This document shows positions 16,887 to 24,288 of a stretch of DNA of 64,000 nucleotides, one piece after another. Made by a program: the position numbers and the translations under genes. Source of the DNA: Vibrio diazotrophicus (lineage in GTDB: Bacteria > Pseudomonadota > Gammaproteobacteria > Enterobacterales > Vibrionaceae); NCBI RefSeq assembly GCF_038452265.1, contig NZ_CP151842.1:1612001-1676000 (forward strand), in the 5' to 3' direction. Every line of letters begins with the position of its first letter. Position 1 is the first letter of the stretch. The notes beneath the pieces were generated by a model. It did not search any database. It was not told the DNA's origin and worked only from the letters and a program-made list of their open reading frames with translations.

Positions 16887-18132
16887 CTGACTCTTGTTTA
16901 TTGTTATCGTCGCGGTAGTTATCCCAAATGAGTCTTGGATCGAGGCTTTCTGCTGCTAACAGCGTCAACACCACAACCATTCCAAAAGCAATGGCACCGT
17001 ATCCGGGAGTAAAATCGAGCAACTGCCCACGATCAACGACCGCTAACATTATAGAAATAACAAACAGGTCCATTACGGACCATTTTCCTATCCATTTGAT
17101 AACAAAGTATATGATCATTCTTTGGCGGAAAAAGACGCTTCGCTTAAATTTTATGGCAAGTAGTAGATAAGTTAAGCCAAGTATTTTGGCGACCGGTACC
17201 ACAATACTTGCCACAAAAATGATGACTGCAATTCCAATCATGCCGCTGTTAATCAGTGATGCTACACCCGAAAATATGGTGTCTTCGAGTCTTTGTCCGT
17301 TGGTTAACAAGATTGAAATTGGCAGAATGTTGGCTGGAATAATCGAAACCGTAGCGGCCAATAAGTACGCCCAAGTCGTTTCAATGGAATTAGGCTTTCT
17401 GTGGTAGAGCTTCTGATGGCAACGAATGCAATTTGAACTCTCTGGTTGAGAGAGATGGCAGTTGTGGCAGTGCACATGTTTCACTTCGAGCGGATATTCA
17501 GTTTCTGGTCGCCAAGCTTCCCAATAACGTCTTACACTGATACGACTGATTAGCAGAACGGTAAATATCTGTAGCAGAACCAGTCCGTATAGCCCGGGGC
17601 CAACGAAAACGTCTGAAATATCAATTAGTTTGAAACACGAAACCGCAATGCTCACCAGAAATACATCGATCATAACCCAAGGTTTAAGCTTAGAGATCAG
17701 CAGCAGCGAATAGCGCATTAGAGCGAAGTTATTGTGTCTCAACGCAACGTGTGCACCTACAACGCTGCAGCAAAGTATAAATGGAGCGAGCGAAGCACAG
17801 AAAAACACGAGCAGTGCTAAGCCGACATATCCTTCGTTATAGAGTGCTTCTACACCAGAAGGTAGTGTTGCTGGAATCATAACGCCTATTAGGCGAATAC
17901 GAATAAAATCGAAAAAGTGAGAGGGTATAAACAACAATAGGCAGGTAATAGCCAAAGCTAAGTTGCCTGATAGGGAAGGTTGGCCGCCACGATAAAGTTG
18001 CGTACCACACCGAGGGCAATACGCACTTTTACCTTTCTCTACGCTAATGACGTCCACGGGCAACTCACACCCTTGGCAAAGGCGTATTCCAGAAGGAGTG
18101 GATAGATGTTTTTCTATCGCTCTCACTTTCAT
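16876..18132 (-). CDS. letA: LetA: inner-membrane partner of LetB (PqiA-like)
   Basis: A 418-residue integral membrane protein of the PqiA/YebS family, predicted to pass lipids to LetB. Two zinc-binding CxxC pairs are visible in each half: CQGCELP with CPRCGTQL near residues 19-45, and CHNCHLS with CIRCHQKL near 220-240. Each is followed by about four membrane helices, giving the duplicated PqiA layout. It overlaps letB by 11 bases and lies 33 bases after the ABC exporter gene, so the three form one operon. In E. coli this gene follows msrC directly; here an ABC gene is placed between them. Confidence 0.93.
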   Translation of the reverse strand: MKVRAIEKHLSTPSGIRLCQGCELPVDVISVEKGKSAYCPRCGTQLYRGGQPSLSGNLALAITCLLLFIPSHFFDFIRIRLIGVMIPATLPSGVEALYNEGYVGLALLVFFCASLAPFILCCSVVGAHVALRHNNFALMRYSLLLISKLKPWVMIDVFLVSIAVSCFKLIDISDVFVGPGLYGLVLLQIFTVLLISRISVRRYWEAWRPETEYPLEVKHVHCHNCHLSQPESSNCIRCHQKLYHRKPNSIETTWAYLLAATVSIIPANILPISILLTNGQRLEDTIFSGVASLINSGMIGIAVIIFVASIVVPVAKILGLTYLLLAIKFKRSVFFRQRMIIYFVIKWIGKWSVMDLFVISIMLAVVDRGQLLDFTPGYGAIAFGMVVVLTLLAAESLDPRLIWDNYRDDNNKQESVDE

Positions 18133-18165
18133 CAGATACCCCTTGAACTTAATGTGTCAATGTAA

Positions 18166-19965
18166 CTAATTGGCGTAGGATTGCACCGAACCGTAGAGAG
18201 TTTGATATAGCCCTTCTTGCTCAACCAGTTCTCTATGTGTGCCAGCTTGGCTAACGCGTCCATCTTCCAATACATAAATCAAATCTGCTTGTTTCACCGC
18301 TGAAAGTCTGTGAGCGACTATCAAAGTGGTTCGTCCTTTTAAAAACTCGTTTAATGCCTTATGTAAGGCACTTTCTGTCGCGGTATCGAGTGCTGAAGTC
18401 GCTTCATCTAAAATGACGAATTTTGGATTACTTAAAACCATTCGTGCAATGGCTAGACGCTGACGCTGACCACCGGACAGGCGAATACCATTGCGGCCAA
18501 TTTGAGAATCCAATCCATGATCCAGCTTACTAATCACATCCTGCATTTGCGCAATTTCAAGAGCGCGCCACAGTTCAGCTTCATCATGTTCTCCACCAAG
18601 GGTCAAATTGTGCCTTAAAGTGTCATTAAAGAGTATAGGTTGTTGTAGAACAACGGCAATTTCCCCACGGATAACATCGAAACTAATGTCGTCGCATGTC
18701 TCGCCATTGAAACGAATTTGCCCTGAGTTCGCCCGATAAACACCGATCAGTAGCTGTATTAGAGTCGATTTTCCTCCGCCACTTGCTCCGACCAGTGCAA
18801 CTTTTTTACCGGATGGGATATTAAGAGACAAATCCTTGAGGACATTGTTTTCACCGTCATATGAAAAATTGACGTTTGAAACCGTCACTTCTACTTCTTT
18901 GTCTTCAGTAAATGGATTGATTTTACTGACTGGGCGATGTTCTTCTTCTAAATCAAGTAGAGCGTTGATTCGGCCAAGCGCGGCTTTGGCGCTATACCAA
19001 GAAAATTGAATGCTCAACAGTTCCTGAACAGGTGAAAGCATGAACCACAAATAGCCGAACACAGCAAACATCTGCCCAATAGAAAGATCACTGAACACTA
19101 CCATGAGCATCGCCGCCGCTCTGAACAATTCGAATCCAAGTAAAAACAGCAGGAATGATAAGCGGCCAGCCGCTTCGGATTGCCATGCATATTTGTCCGC
19201 ACTTAAACGTACTTCATTGGCCTGTTCTTTTAGCTCTGTAAGAAATTCACGTTCTTTGTTGGCCGCTCTAAGTTGATAAATACCATCGAGGGTTTCTACC
19301 AGCCTATTTTGAAAGCGCTCAAAGGCTTGGTTTTCTCTTTTCTTCAGGTGTTTGACTTTACTACCAAGCAAACGCGAAAAGTAAACCACGACAGGGTTTA
19401 CTAATAGGATAAAGAGCCCTAAACGCCACTCAATCCACAATAAAACGATCGCTGTTCCGCTGACGGTCAACAGGCCAATAATAAATTTACTTAACGTAGA
19501 CCCGATAAATTGGTCTATGGTTTCAATATCTGTAACCAAATGGGCATTTATTCCACCGCTTCCCCGAGTCTCGTATTGTTTTATGCTAATTCGCCCCAAC
19601 TTATCTATCATCTTGCTGCGCATCTGATAGGTGATGGTTTTAGAGACAAGCGTGAACTGTCGGCTTTGCAGTATATTGAGCATCTGGCTCGCCGCTCGCA
19701 TGAGAACGACAAGTACTAGAGTGAGGACGATGTAACCTGTTGCTGTTTGCCAAGACGATGGCAAAACACCATTCATCATCTCGATACCGGTTGAAGGCTG
19801 GTTTAGCAGCACTTCATCAACCATGAGAGGCATAAGCAGTGGGATGGGCACACTGATTAGCGTTGCAACAATCGCAATTACATTGGCAAACAATAGCTTG
19901 GATTGATGCTTTTTCGCTTGTGTTATTAGCCAAGAACGGCTAATAGTGTTTGTGGAATTTACCAT
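18166..19965 (-). CDS. ABC transporter, fused permease and ATP-binding protein (exporter type)
   Basis: A 599-residue half-transporter: six membrane segments in residues about 20-320, then a nucleotide-binding domain with Walker A GASGGGKST (about 385), Q-loop VVLQQPILF, signature LSGGQRQR, Walker B KFVILDEATSALD and H-loop AHRLS. The architecture is that of bacterial exporters such as MsbA or bacteriocin/lipid flippases, and it would act as a homodimer. It is the first gene of the operon with letA and letB, which suggests, but does not show, lipid or envelope cargo. No peptidase or leader domain is present. Confidence 0.88.
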   Translation of the reverse strand: MVNSTNTISRSWLITQAKKHQSKLLFANVIAIVATLISVPIPLLMPLMVDEVLLNQPSTGIEMMNGVLPSSWQTATGYIVLTLVLVVLMRAASQMLNILQSRQFTLVSKTITYQMRSKMIDKLGRISIKQYETRGSGGINAHLVTDIETIDQFIGSTLSKFIIGLLTVSGTAIVLLWIEWRLGLFILLVNPVVVYFSRLLGSKVKHLKKRENQAFERFQNRLVETLDGIYQLRAANKEREFLTELKEQANEVRLSADKYAWQSEAAGRLSFLLFLLGFELFRAAAMLMVVFSDLSIGQMFAVFGYLWFMLSPVQELLSIQFSWYSAKAALGRINALLDLEEEHRPVSKINPFTEDKEVEVTVSNVNFSYDGENNVLKDLSLNIPSGKKVALVGASGGGKSTLIQLLIGVYRANSGQIRFNGETCDDISFDVIRGEIAVVLQQPILFNDTLRHNLTLGGEHDEAELWRALEIAQMQDVISKLDHGLDSQIGRNGIRLSGGQRQRLAIARMVLSNPKFVILDEATSALDTATESALHKALNEFLKGRTTLIVAHRLSAVKQADLIYVLEDGRVSQAGTHRELVEQEGLYQTLYGSVQSYAN

Positions 19966-20089
19966 CTTTATGAGAATGAATCCTATTTAGTTTTGGCGCA
20001 TTATATGTAAAACCTTTAGGTAATCAAAACTTAAAGGCATTTAAAACCTAAAGTGAAGTCTTTATTTTTCAATTGGAAGTTTAGTTTAT

Positions 20090-20563
20090 ATGAAATTAGA
20101 ACATTACCACCGCTTAACAAAACAAGCTGTCGCACTACTAGAATCAGAAAAGGACTTGATTGCGAACTTGTCTAACTTAAGCGCACTACTCAACATGGAA
20201 TTAGAAGACCTTAACTGGGTTGGTTTCTATCTGATGCGAGAAGGTGAGTTGGTATTAGGTCCATTCCAAGGTAAACCTGCTTGTGTGCGTATTCCTGTCG
20301 GACGTGGCGTATGCGGCACAGCAGTTTCAACTAATAGTGTACAACGTGTTTATGATGTTCATGAGTTTGAAGGTCATATTGCGTGTGACGCTGCCAGCAA
20401 TTCGGAGATTGTTATTCCATTTTCAATCAATGGTGAAGTAGTCGGTGTTCTCGATATTGACAGTCCAAGTGTGGGTCGTTTTTCCGAAATTGATGAGGAA
20501 GGACTGACATTTTTGATGACAGAAGTTGAAAAGCTGCTCAATTCACAGGCTAACAAGGCATAA
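20090..20563 (+). CDS. msrC: Free methionine-(R)-sulfoxide reductase MsrC (GAF fold)
   Basis: Reduces free methionine-R-sulfoxide with thioredoxin. It has 157 residues and a single GAF domain. The three cysteines used in catalysis and regeneration are present in PACVRI, GVCGTA and HIACDA, as in E. coli YebR. It lies between the divergent ABC-letAB operon and proQ. An inverted repeat across its stop codon (20544-20580) may end transcription. Confidence 0.94.
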   Translation: MKLEHYHRLTKQAVALLESEKDLIANLSNLSALLNMELEDLNWVGFYLMREGELVLGPFQGKPACVRIPVGRGVCGTAVSTNSVQRVYDVHEFEGHIACDAASNSEIVIPFSINGEVVGVLDIDSPSVGRFSEIDEEGLTFLMTEVEKLLNSQANKA

Positions 20564-20586
20564 ATTGTCTTTTGCCTGTGGTTTTT
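20544..20586 (+). terminator. Candidate terminator at the end of msrC
   Basis: CACAGGC (20544-20550) pairs with GCCTGTG (20574-20580), followed by GTTTTTC. The long loop contains the msrC stop codon, so it is only moderately convincing. Confidence 0.4.
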
Positions 20587-20662
20587 CGTATTCAGGTCAC
20601 TATAATACCGAACATATTTACTCTTAATGCTCGCGGACAAGCCGCATAAACCAGGAATCCTC

Positions 20663-21289
20663 ATGGAAAACACTGAAAAGTTAAAAAACAGCAAAGAAGT
20701 TATTGCGTACATTGCTGAATGTTTCCCTAAATGCTTTACTTTAGAGGGTGAAGCGAAGCCTCTTAAAATTGGTATTTTTCAAGATCTTGCTGAACGCCTT
20801 GGCGAAGATCCAAAAGTTAGTAAAACTCAGCTTCGTGCAGCTTTAAGACAGTACACTTCTTCATGGCGTTACCTACACGGCGTAAAACCTGGTGCGGTTC
20901 GTGTAGACCTAGACGGAAATGCTTGTGGAGAGCTTGAAGAGCAACATGTAGAACATGCACAAGCAGCGTTGGCAGAAAGTAAAGCTCGTGTTGACGCTCG
21001 TCGTAAAGAACAAGGTAAAAAAGCTCGCGAAGAAGCGAAAGCTAAGCCAAAAGCTAAGAAAGCAGCTCAGCCTCGCCGTCCTCAAAACAAAGGGCCAAAA
21101 CCAGAAAGTAAACCTGTTGAAACAAGAGCTTTGAATGCTGACGAAATCATTGTTGGTAAAGAAGTGAACATCAACATGGGTAAAGGCAACATGGCTGCGA
21201 CCATTGTTGAAATCAATAAGGAAGACGTGCGTGTTCAACTTGGTAACGGCCTACAAATGGTTGTAAAAGCGGAGCACTTGCGCGCCTAA
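20663..21289 (+). CDS. proQ: RNA chaperone ProQ
   Basis: A 208-residue global RNA-binding protein of the FinO/ProQ family, acting as a chaperone for sRNAs and mRNA 3' ends. It has an N-terminal FinO domain (about residues 1-115, with FPKCFTLEGEAKPLKIGIFQDL and QLRAALRQYTSSWRYL), a basic linker (KKAREEAKAKPKAKKAAQ, about 125-150), and a C-terminal Tudor-like domain (about 160-208). The ATG at 20663 is used; AGGA lies 6 bases upstream, and a TATAAT -10-like element is at 20601-20606. It is followed by prc as in E. coli. Confidence 0.96.
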   Translation: MENTEKLKNSKEVIAYIAECFPKCFTLEGEAKPLKIGIFQDLAERLGEDPKVSKTQLRAALRQYTSSWRYLHGVKPGAVRVDLDGNACGELEEQHVEHAQAALAESKARVDARRKEQGKKAREEAKAKPKAKKAAQPRRPQNKGPKPESKPVETRALNADEIIVGKEVNINMGKGNMAATIVEINKEDVRVQLGNGLQMVVKAEHLRA

Positions 21290-21302
21290 AGGAGAAACTC
21301 CT
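21290..21302 (+). promoter_or_regulatory. Hairpin over the prc Shine-Dalgarno sequence
   Basis: AGGAG (21290-21294) and CTCCT (21298-21302) can pair with an AAA loop, so the prc ribosome-binding site sits in a short hairpin directly after the proQ stop. Confidence 0.4.
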
Positions 21303-21306
21303 ACGC

Positions 21307-23313
21307 ATGAAATGCCGTTCAAAATGGACTCTGATTGCTGCTAGCGTTTGGCTAGCAGCATCTTCAGCTCAGGCTGTTGAAGCCCAAATTCAAAAGAAAG
21401 ATTTACCCGTTCTTGCTCCTGAAGCTCAACATGAAACAGCAAGTAAAAGGGTAACTTCTCGTTTTACTCGTTCTCACTACAAGCATTTCAATCTCGACGA
21501 TCAATTTTCTCAAGAGATTTTTGAACGTTACGTTGAGCTTCTTGACTACAACCGCAGTCTTTTCACTCAAGCTGACATCGATTCTTTCCAGTTTAAAGCT
21601 GTTCAATTAGATGATGAACTCAAGGCAGGTAGCAACGCTATTGCGTTTGAAATCTATAACTTGTCGATGATTAAGCGTTTCGAACGTTTTAAATATGCTT
21701 TGTCATTACTCGATAAAGAAATCAAATTTAATACTGATGAAACCATCGAAATTGATCGTTCTAAAGCGGCTTGGCCTAAGAATAAAGCTGAAATTGATGA
21801 GTTATGGCGCAAGCGCGTAAAATACGATGCTTTGAGCCTAAAATTGACAGGCAAAGAGTGGCCTGAAATCAAAGAGACGCTGTCAAAACGCTACAACAAT
21901 GCTATCAAACGCCTAACTCAAACTCATAGTGAAGATGTTTTCCAACTTTACATGAATGCGTTTGCTCGCCAGATTGACCCGCATACCAGTTACCTTTCAC
22001 CTCGTAATGCAGAACAATTCCAGTCTGAGATGAGCTTATCTCTGGAAGGGATTGGTGCTGTTTTACAAATGACGGATGACTACACGGTTATTTCTTCGTT
22101 GGTTACTGGTGGCCCAGCTGCAAGCAGCAAGCAATTGTCAGAAGGCGATCGTATTGTTGGCGTTGGTCAGGATGGTGAAGATATCGTCGATGTTATCGGC
22201 TGGCGATTGGATGATGTTGTTCAGTTAATCAAAGGTCCGAAGGGCACTAAGGTTAATCTTGAAATTCTACCTGATGGTAAGGATGTAAAACGTCACGTTG
22301 TAACAATTGTCCGCGATAAGATTCGTCTAGAAGATAGAGCCGTTAAATCAGAAGTGATTGAAAAGGGTGGTAAAAAGATTGGTGTTCTAGAAGTACCAAG
22401 TTTCTACGTTGGCCTTTCTCAAGACACCGATAAACTGATTACTCAGTTAAAAGCTGACAAAGTGGACGGCATCATTGTTGACTTACGAAATAACGGTGGC
22501 GGTGCTTTAACAGAAGCGACGGCATTATCCGGTTTGTTTATTACCAGTGGCCCAGTTGTTCAAGTTCGTGATAGTTATGGTCGCGTGAACGTAAACAGCG
22601 ATACCGACGGAAAGATCAGTTATTCAGGTCCAATGACGGTATTGATCAACAGCTATAGCGCCTCTGCCTCTGAGATTTTTGCTGCGGCAATGCAAGATTA
22701 TGGTCGCGCTATTATTCTTGGCGAAAACTCATTCGGTAAGGGTACGGTACAGCAGCATCGTTCTTTGAATCATATTTACGATATGTTCGATAAAGAGCTG
22801 GGCTATGTGCAATACACGATTCAGAAGTTTTATCGCATTGACGGTGGTAGTACGCAAAACAAAGGTGTAGTACCTGACATTGCGTTCCCTGCTGCAATTG
22901 ATGCTGCTGAAACGGGTGAGAGTGTCGAGCCAAATGCGCTTCCTTGGGACAGCATTGATCAAGCGAAGTATTCTAAACTCCATGATTTCTCAGCGATTAT
23001 TGCCTCGTTGACGCAAAAGCATCAGCAACGCATTGCCTCTGATCTTGAGTTTGGTTTTATCCAACAAGATATTACTAAATATAAAGCAGAAAAAGATGAC
23101 AACGCGCTGTCTTTAAACGAAAAAGCTCGTAAGAAGAAAAGTGATGAAGCCGATGCAGAGCGTTTAGCTCGAATCAACAAACGTCAAGTTGATGCTGGAA
23201 AAGCAGAATACAAGAGTTTAGACGACGTGCCGAAAGATTATGAAGTGCCTGATGCGTATTTGAACGAATCGGTAGCCATCATGGTTGATATGCTGAAGTC
23301 GGCAAAAAAATAG
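21307..23313 (+). CDS. prc: Periplasmic tail-specific protease Prc
   Basis: A 668-residue C-terminal processing protease in the periplasm that degrades proteins with nonpolar C-termini and works on peptidoglycan enzymes. A signal peptide occupies residues about 1-24 (LIAASVWLAASSAQA). A PDZ domain lies near residues 240-325 (MSLSLEGIGAVLQM...). The catalytic Ser-Lys dyad is in NSYSASASEIFAAAM and GENSFGKGTVQQH. The length agrees with E. coli Prc (682). It lies 17 bases after proQ on the same transcript. Confidence 0.96.
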   Translation: MKCRSKWTLIAASVWLAASSAQAVEAQIQKKDLPVLAPEAQHETASKRVTSRFTRSHYKHFNLDDQFSQEIFERYVELLDYNRSLFTQADIDSFQFKAVQLDDELKAGSNAIAFEIYNLSMIKRFERFKYALSLLDKEIKFNTDETIEIDRSKAAWPKNKAEIDELWRKRVKYDALSLKLTGKEWPEIKETLSKRYNNAIKRLTQTHSEDVFQLYMNAFARQIDPHTSYLSPRNAEQFQSEMSLSLEGIGAVLQMTDDYTVISSLVTGGPAASSKQLSEGDRIVGVGQDGEDIVDVIGWRLDDVVQLIKGPKGTKVNLEILPDGKDVKRHVVTIVRDKIRLEDRAVKSEVIEKGGKKIGVLEVPSFYVGLSQDTDKLITQLKADKVDGIIVDLRNNGGGALTEATALSGLFITSGPVVQVRDSYGRVNVNSDTDGKISYSGPMTVLINSYSASASEIFAAAMQDYGRAIILGENSFGKGTVQQHRSLNHIYDMFDKELGYVQYTIQKFYRIDGGSTQNKGVVPDIAFPAAIDAAETGESVEPNALPWDSIDQAKYSKLHDFSAIIASLTQKHQQRIASDLEFGFIQQDITKYKAEKDDNALSLNEKARKKKSDEADAERLARINKRQVDAGKAEYKSLDDVPKDYEVPDAYLNESVAIMVDMLKSAKK

Positions 23314-23330
23314 AAAACTCAATGTAATAA

Positions 23331-23358
23331 AAAGGCGAGCTGGTTAGCTCGCTTTTTT
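23331..23358 (+). terminator. Terminator after prc
   Basis: GCGAGCT (23335-23341), GGTT loop, AGCTCGC (23346-23352), then six Ts. Confidence 0.9.
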
Positions 23359-23383
23359 CATGCCTAAAATCCATATGCAACTA

Positions 23384-23403
23384 AATGTGATGTGTATCAA
23401 ATA
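23384..23403 (+). promoter_or_regulatory. CRP-like site
   Basis: AATGTGATGTGTATCAAAT keeps TGTGA, a six-base spacer, and TCAAA where the consensus has TCACA. It is also one mismatch from an FNR box (GTGATGTGTATCAA). It is about 56 bases upstream of the ATG of the following secreted protein gene. Confidence 0.5.
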
Positions 23404-23458
23404 ATTTAGCGAAATCTAACATGCGATCCTAAGCTTAAGAAAAGTGAGGGAGATCGCT

Positions 23459-24133
23459 ATGAAATGGATAACCGTTATTTTTGCCTGTATTGCTTTGACG
23501 ATAACAGGCCAGTCCTTTGGTTCAATGAATGGGCCGATTAAAGATTTAACGCAGTTTGATCAGCCGTTTCTTCTTGGCGATTGGTATTTGTTGAATCCAG
23601 CCCCAGAGGAATCAGAGGAAAACTTCCTCGCCATCAAGCTGAACTTTGAGTCCGACTATACCTTCAGCATTGATATTCAGAAGAAGGATTACAGTGTCGA
23701 CCACTGGGAAGGTATGTATACAGCAAACAGTGATACGCTCATTCTAGGATTAAATAGCGATGATCCTCAGGTTTATGAATATCAAAGTAACCACAATTTG
23801 CTGTTTTTAAATGGTGTAACGTTTACCAAAGCTTTACCCAACGCTTTAGCAGGAATGTGGTCTAGCACTTCACTGTCCGGTCGGGATTTGTATGCCGATA
23901 AACTCACGGAAGTGTTACTCATCCTTCAGCCGGATTTTGTGTTTCTGTTTAAAGCCAGTGGTAGTGATGGAAACGAAACGACCCATCAAGGTGTGTATTA
24001 CATGGAAGGGGATCACCTTGTTTTGCTGTATGAAGACGGCGAACAAGATACTCGCTATACGCTACAGCAGGACCAGTTAACTCTGGATATGGAAGGCGGC
24101 TCTATGTATGCGGTTTTAAATCGAATTCGTTGA
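23459..24133 (+). CDS. Secreted protein of unknown function with two tandem beta-rich repeats
   Basis: A 224-residue protein with a signal peptide (MKWITVIFACIALTITGQSFG, about residues 1-22). The mature part contains two similar units (about 40-120 and 125-224). Each begins with a G-x-W motif (LLGDWYLL and LAGMWSST), continues through an aromatic F-x-F strand (YTFSIDI, FVFLFKA), a W/G-x-Y turn (EGMYTAN, QGVYYME) and a D-x-L-x-L strand (DTLILGL, DHLVLLY). This resembles small lipocalin-like repeat proteins. AGGGAG lies 6 bases before the ATG at 23459, so an upstream GTG is rejected. Function unknown; a CRP-like site precedes it. Confidence 0.72.
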   Translation: MKWITVIFACIALTITGQSFGSMNGPIKDLTQFDQPFLLGDWYLLNPAPEESEENFLAIKLNFESDYTFSIDIQKKDYSVDHWEGMYTANSDTLILGLNSDDPQVYEYQSNHNLLFLNGVTFTKALPNALAGMWSSTSLSGRDLYADKLTEVLLILQPDFVFLFKASGSDGNETTHQGVYYMEGDHLVLLYEDGEQDTRYTLQQDQLTLDMEGGSMYAVLNRIR

Positions 24134-24176
24134 CGGCGACAATCGAATGTTTATTAACCAATTGAATTCTATTTAT

Positions 24177-24210
24177 AAGAGATAGCCAGTGATGGGTATC
24201 TCTTTTTTTC
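24177..24210 (+). terminator. Terminator before pepN
   Basis: AGAGATA (24178-24184) with TATCTCT (24197-24203), followed by seven Ts. Confidence 0.85.
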
Positions 24211-24288
24211 TTTTAGGGGTTGTTATTGGCAATAACAAGCCTAAGATCTGTAATTGTCACATATCATTATGTCAAAAGGATTCCGGCA

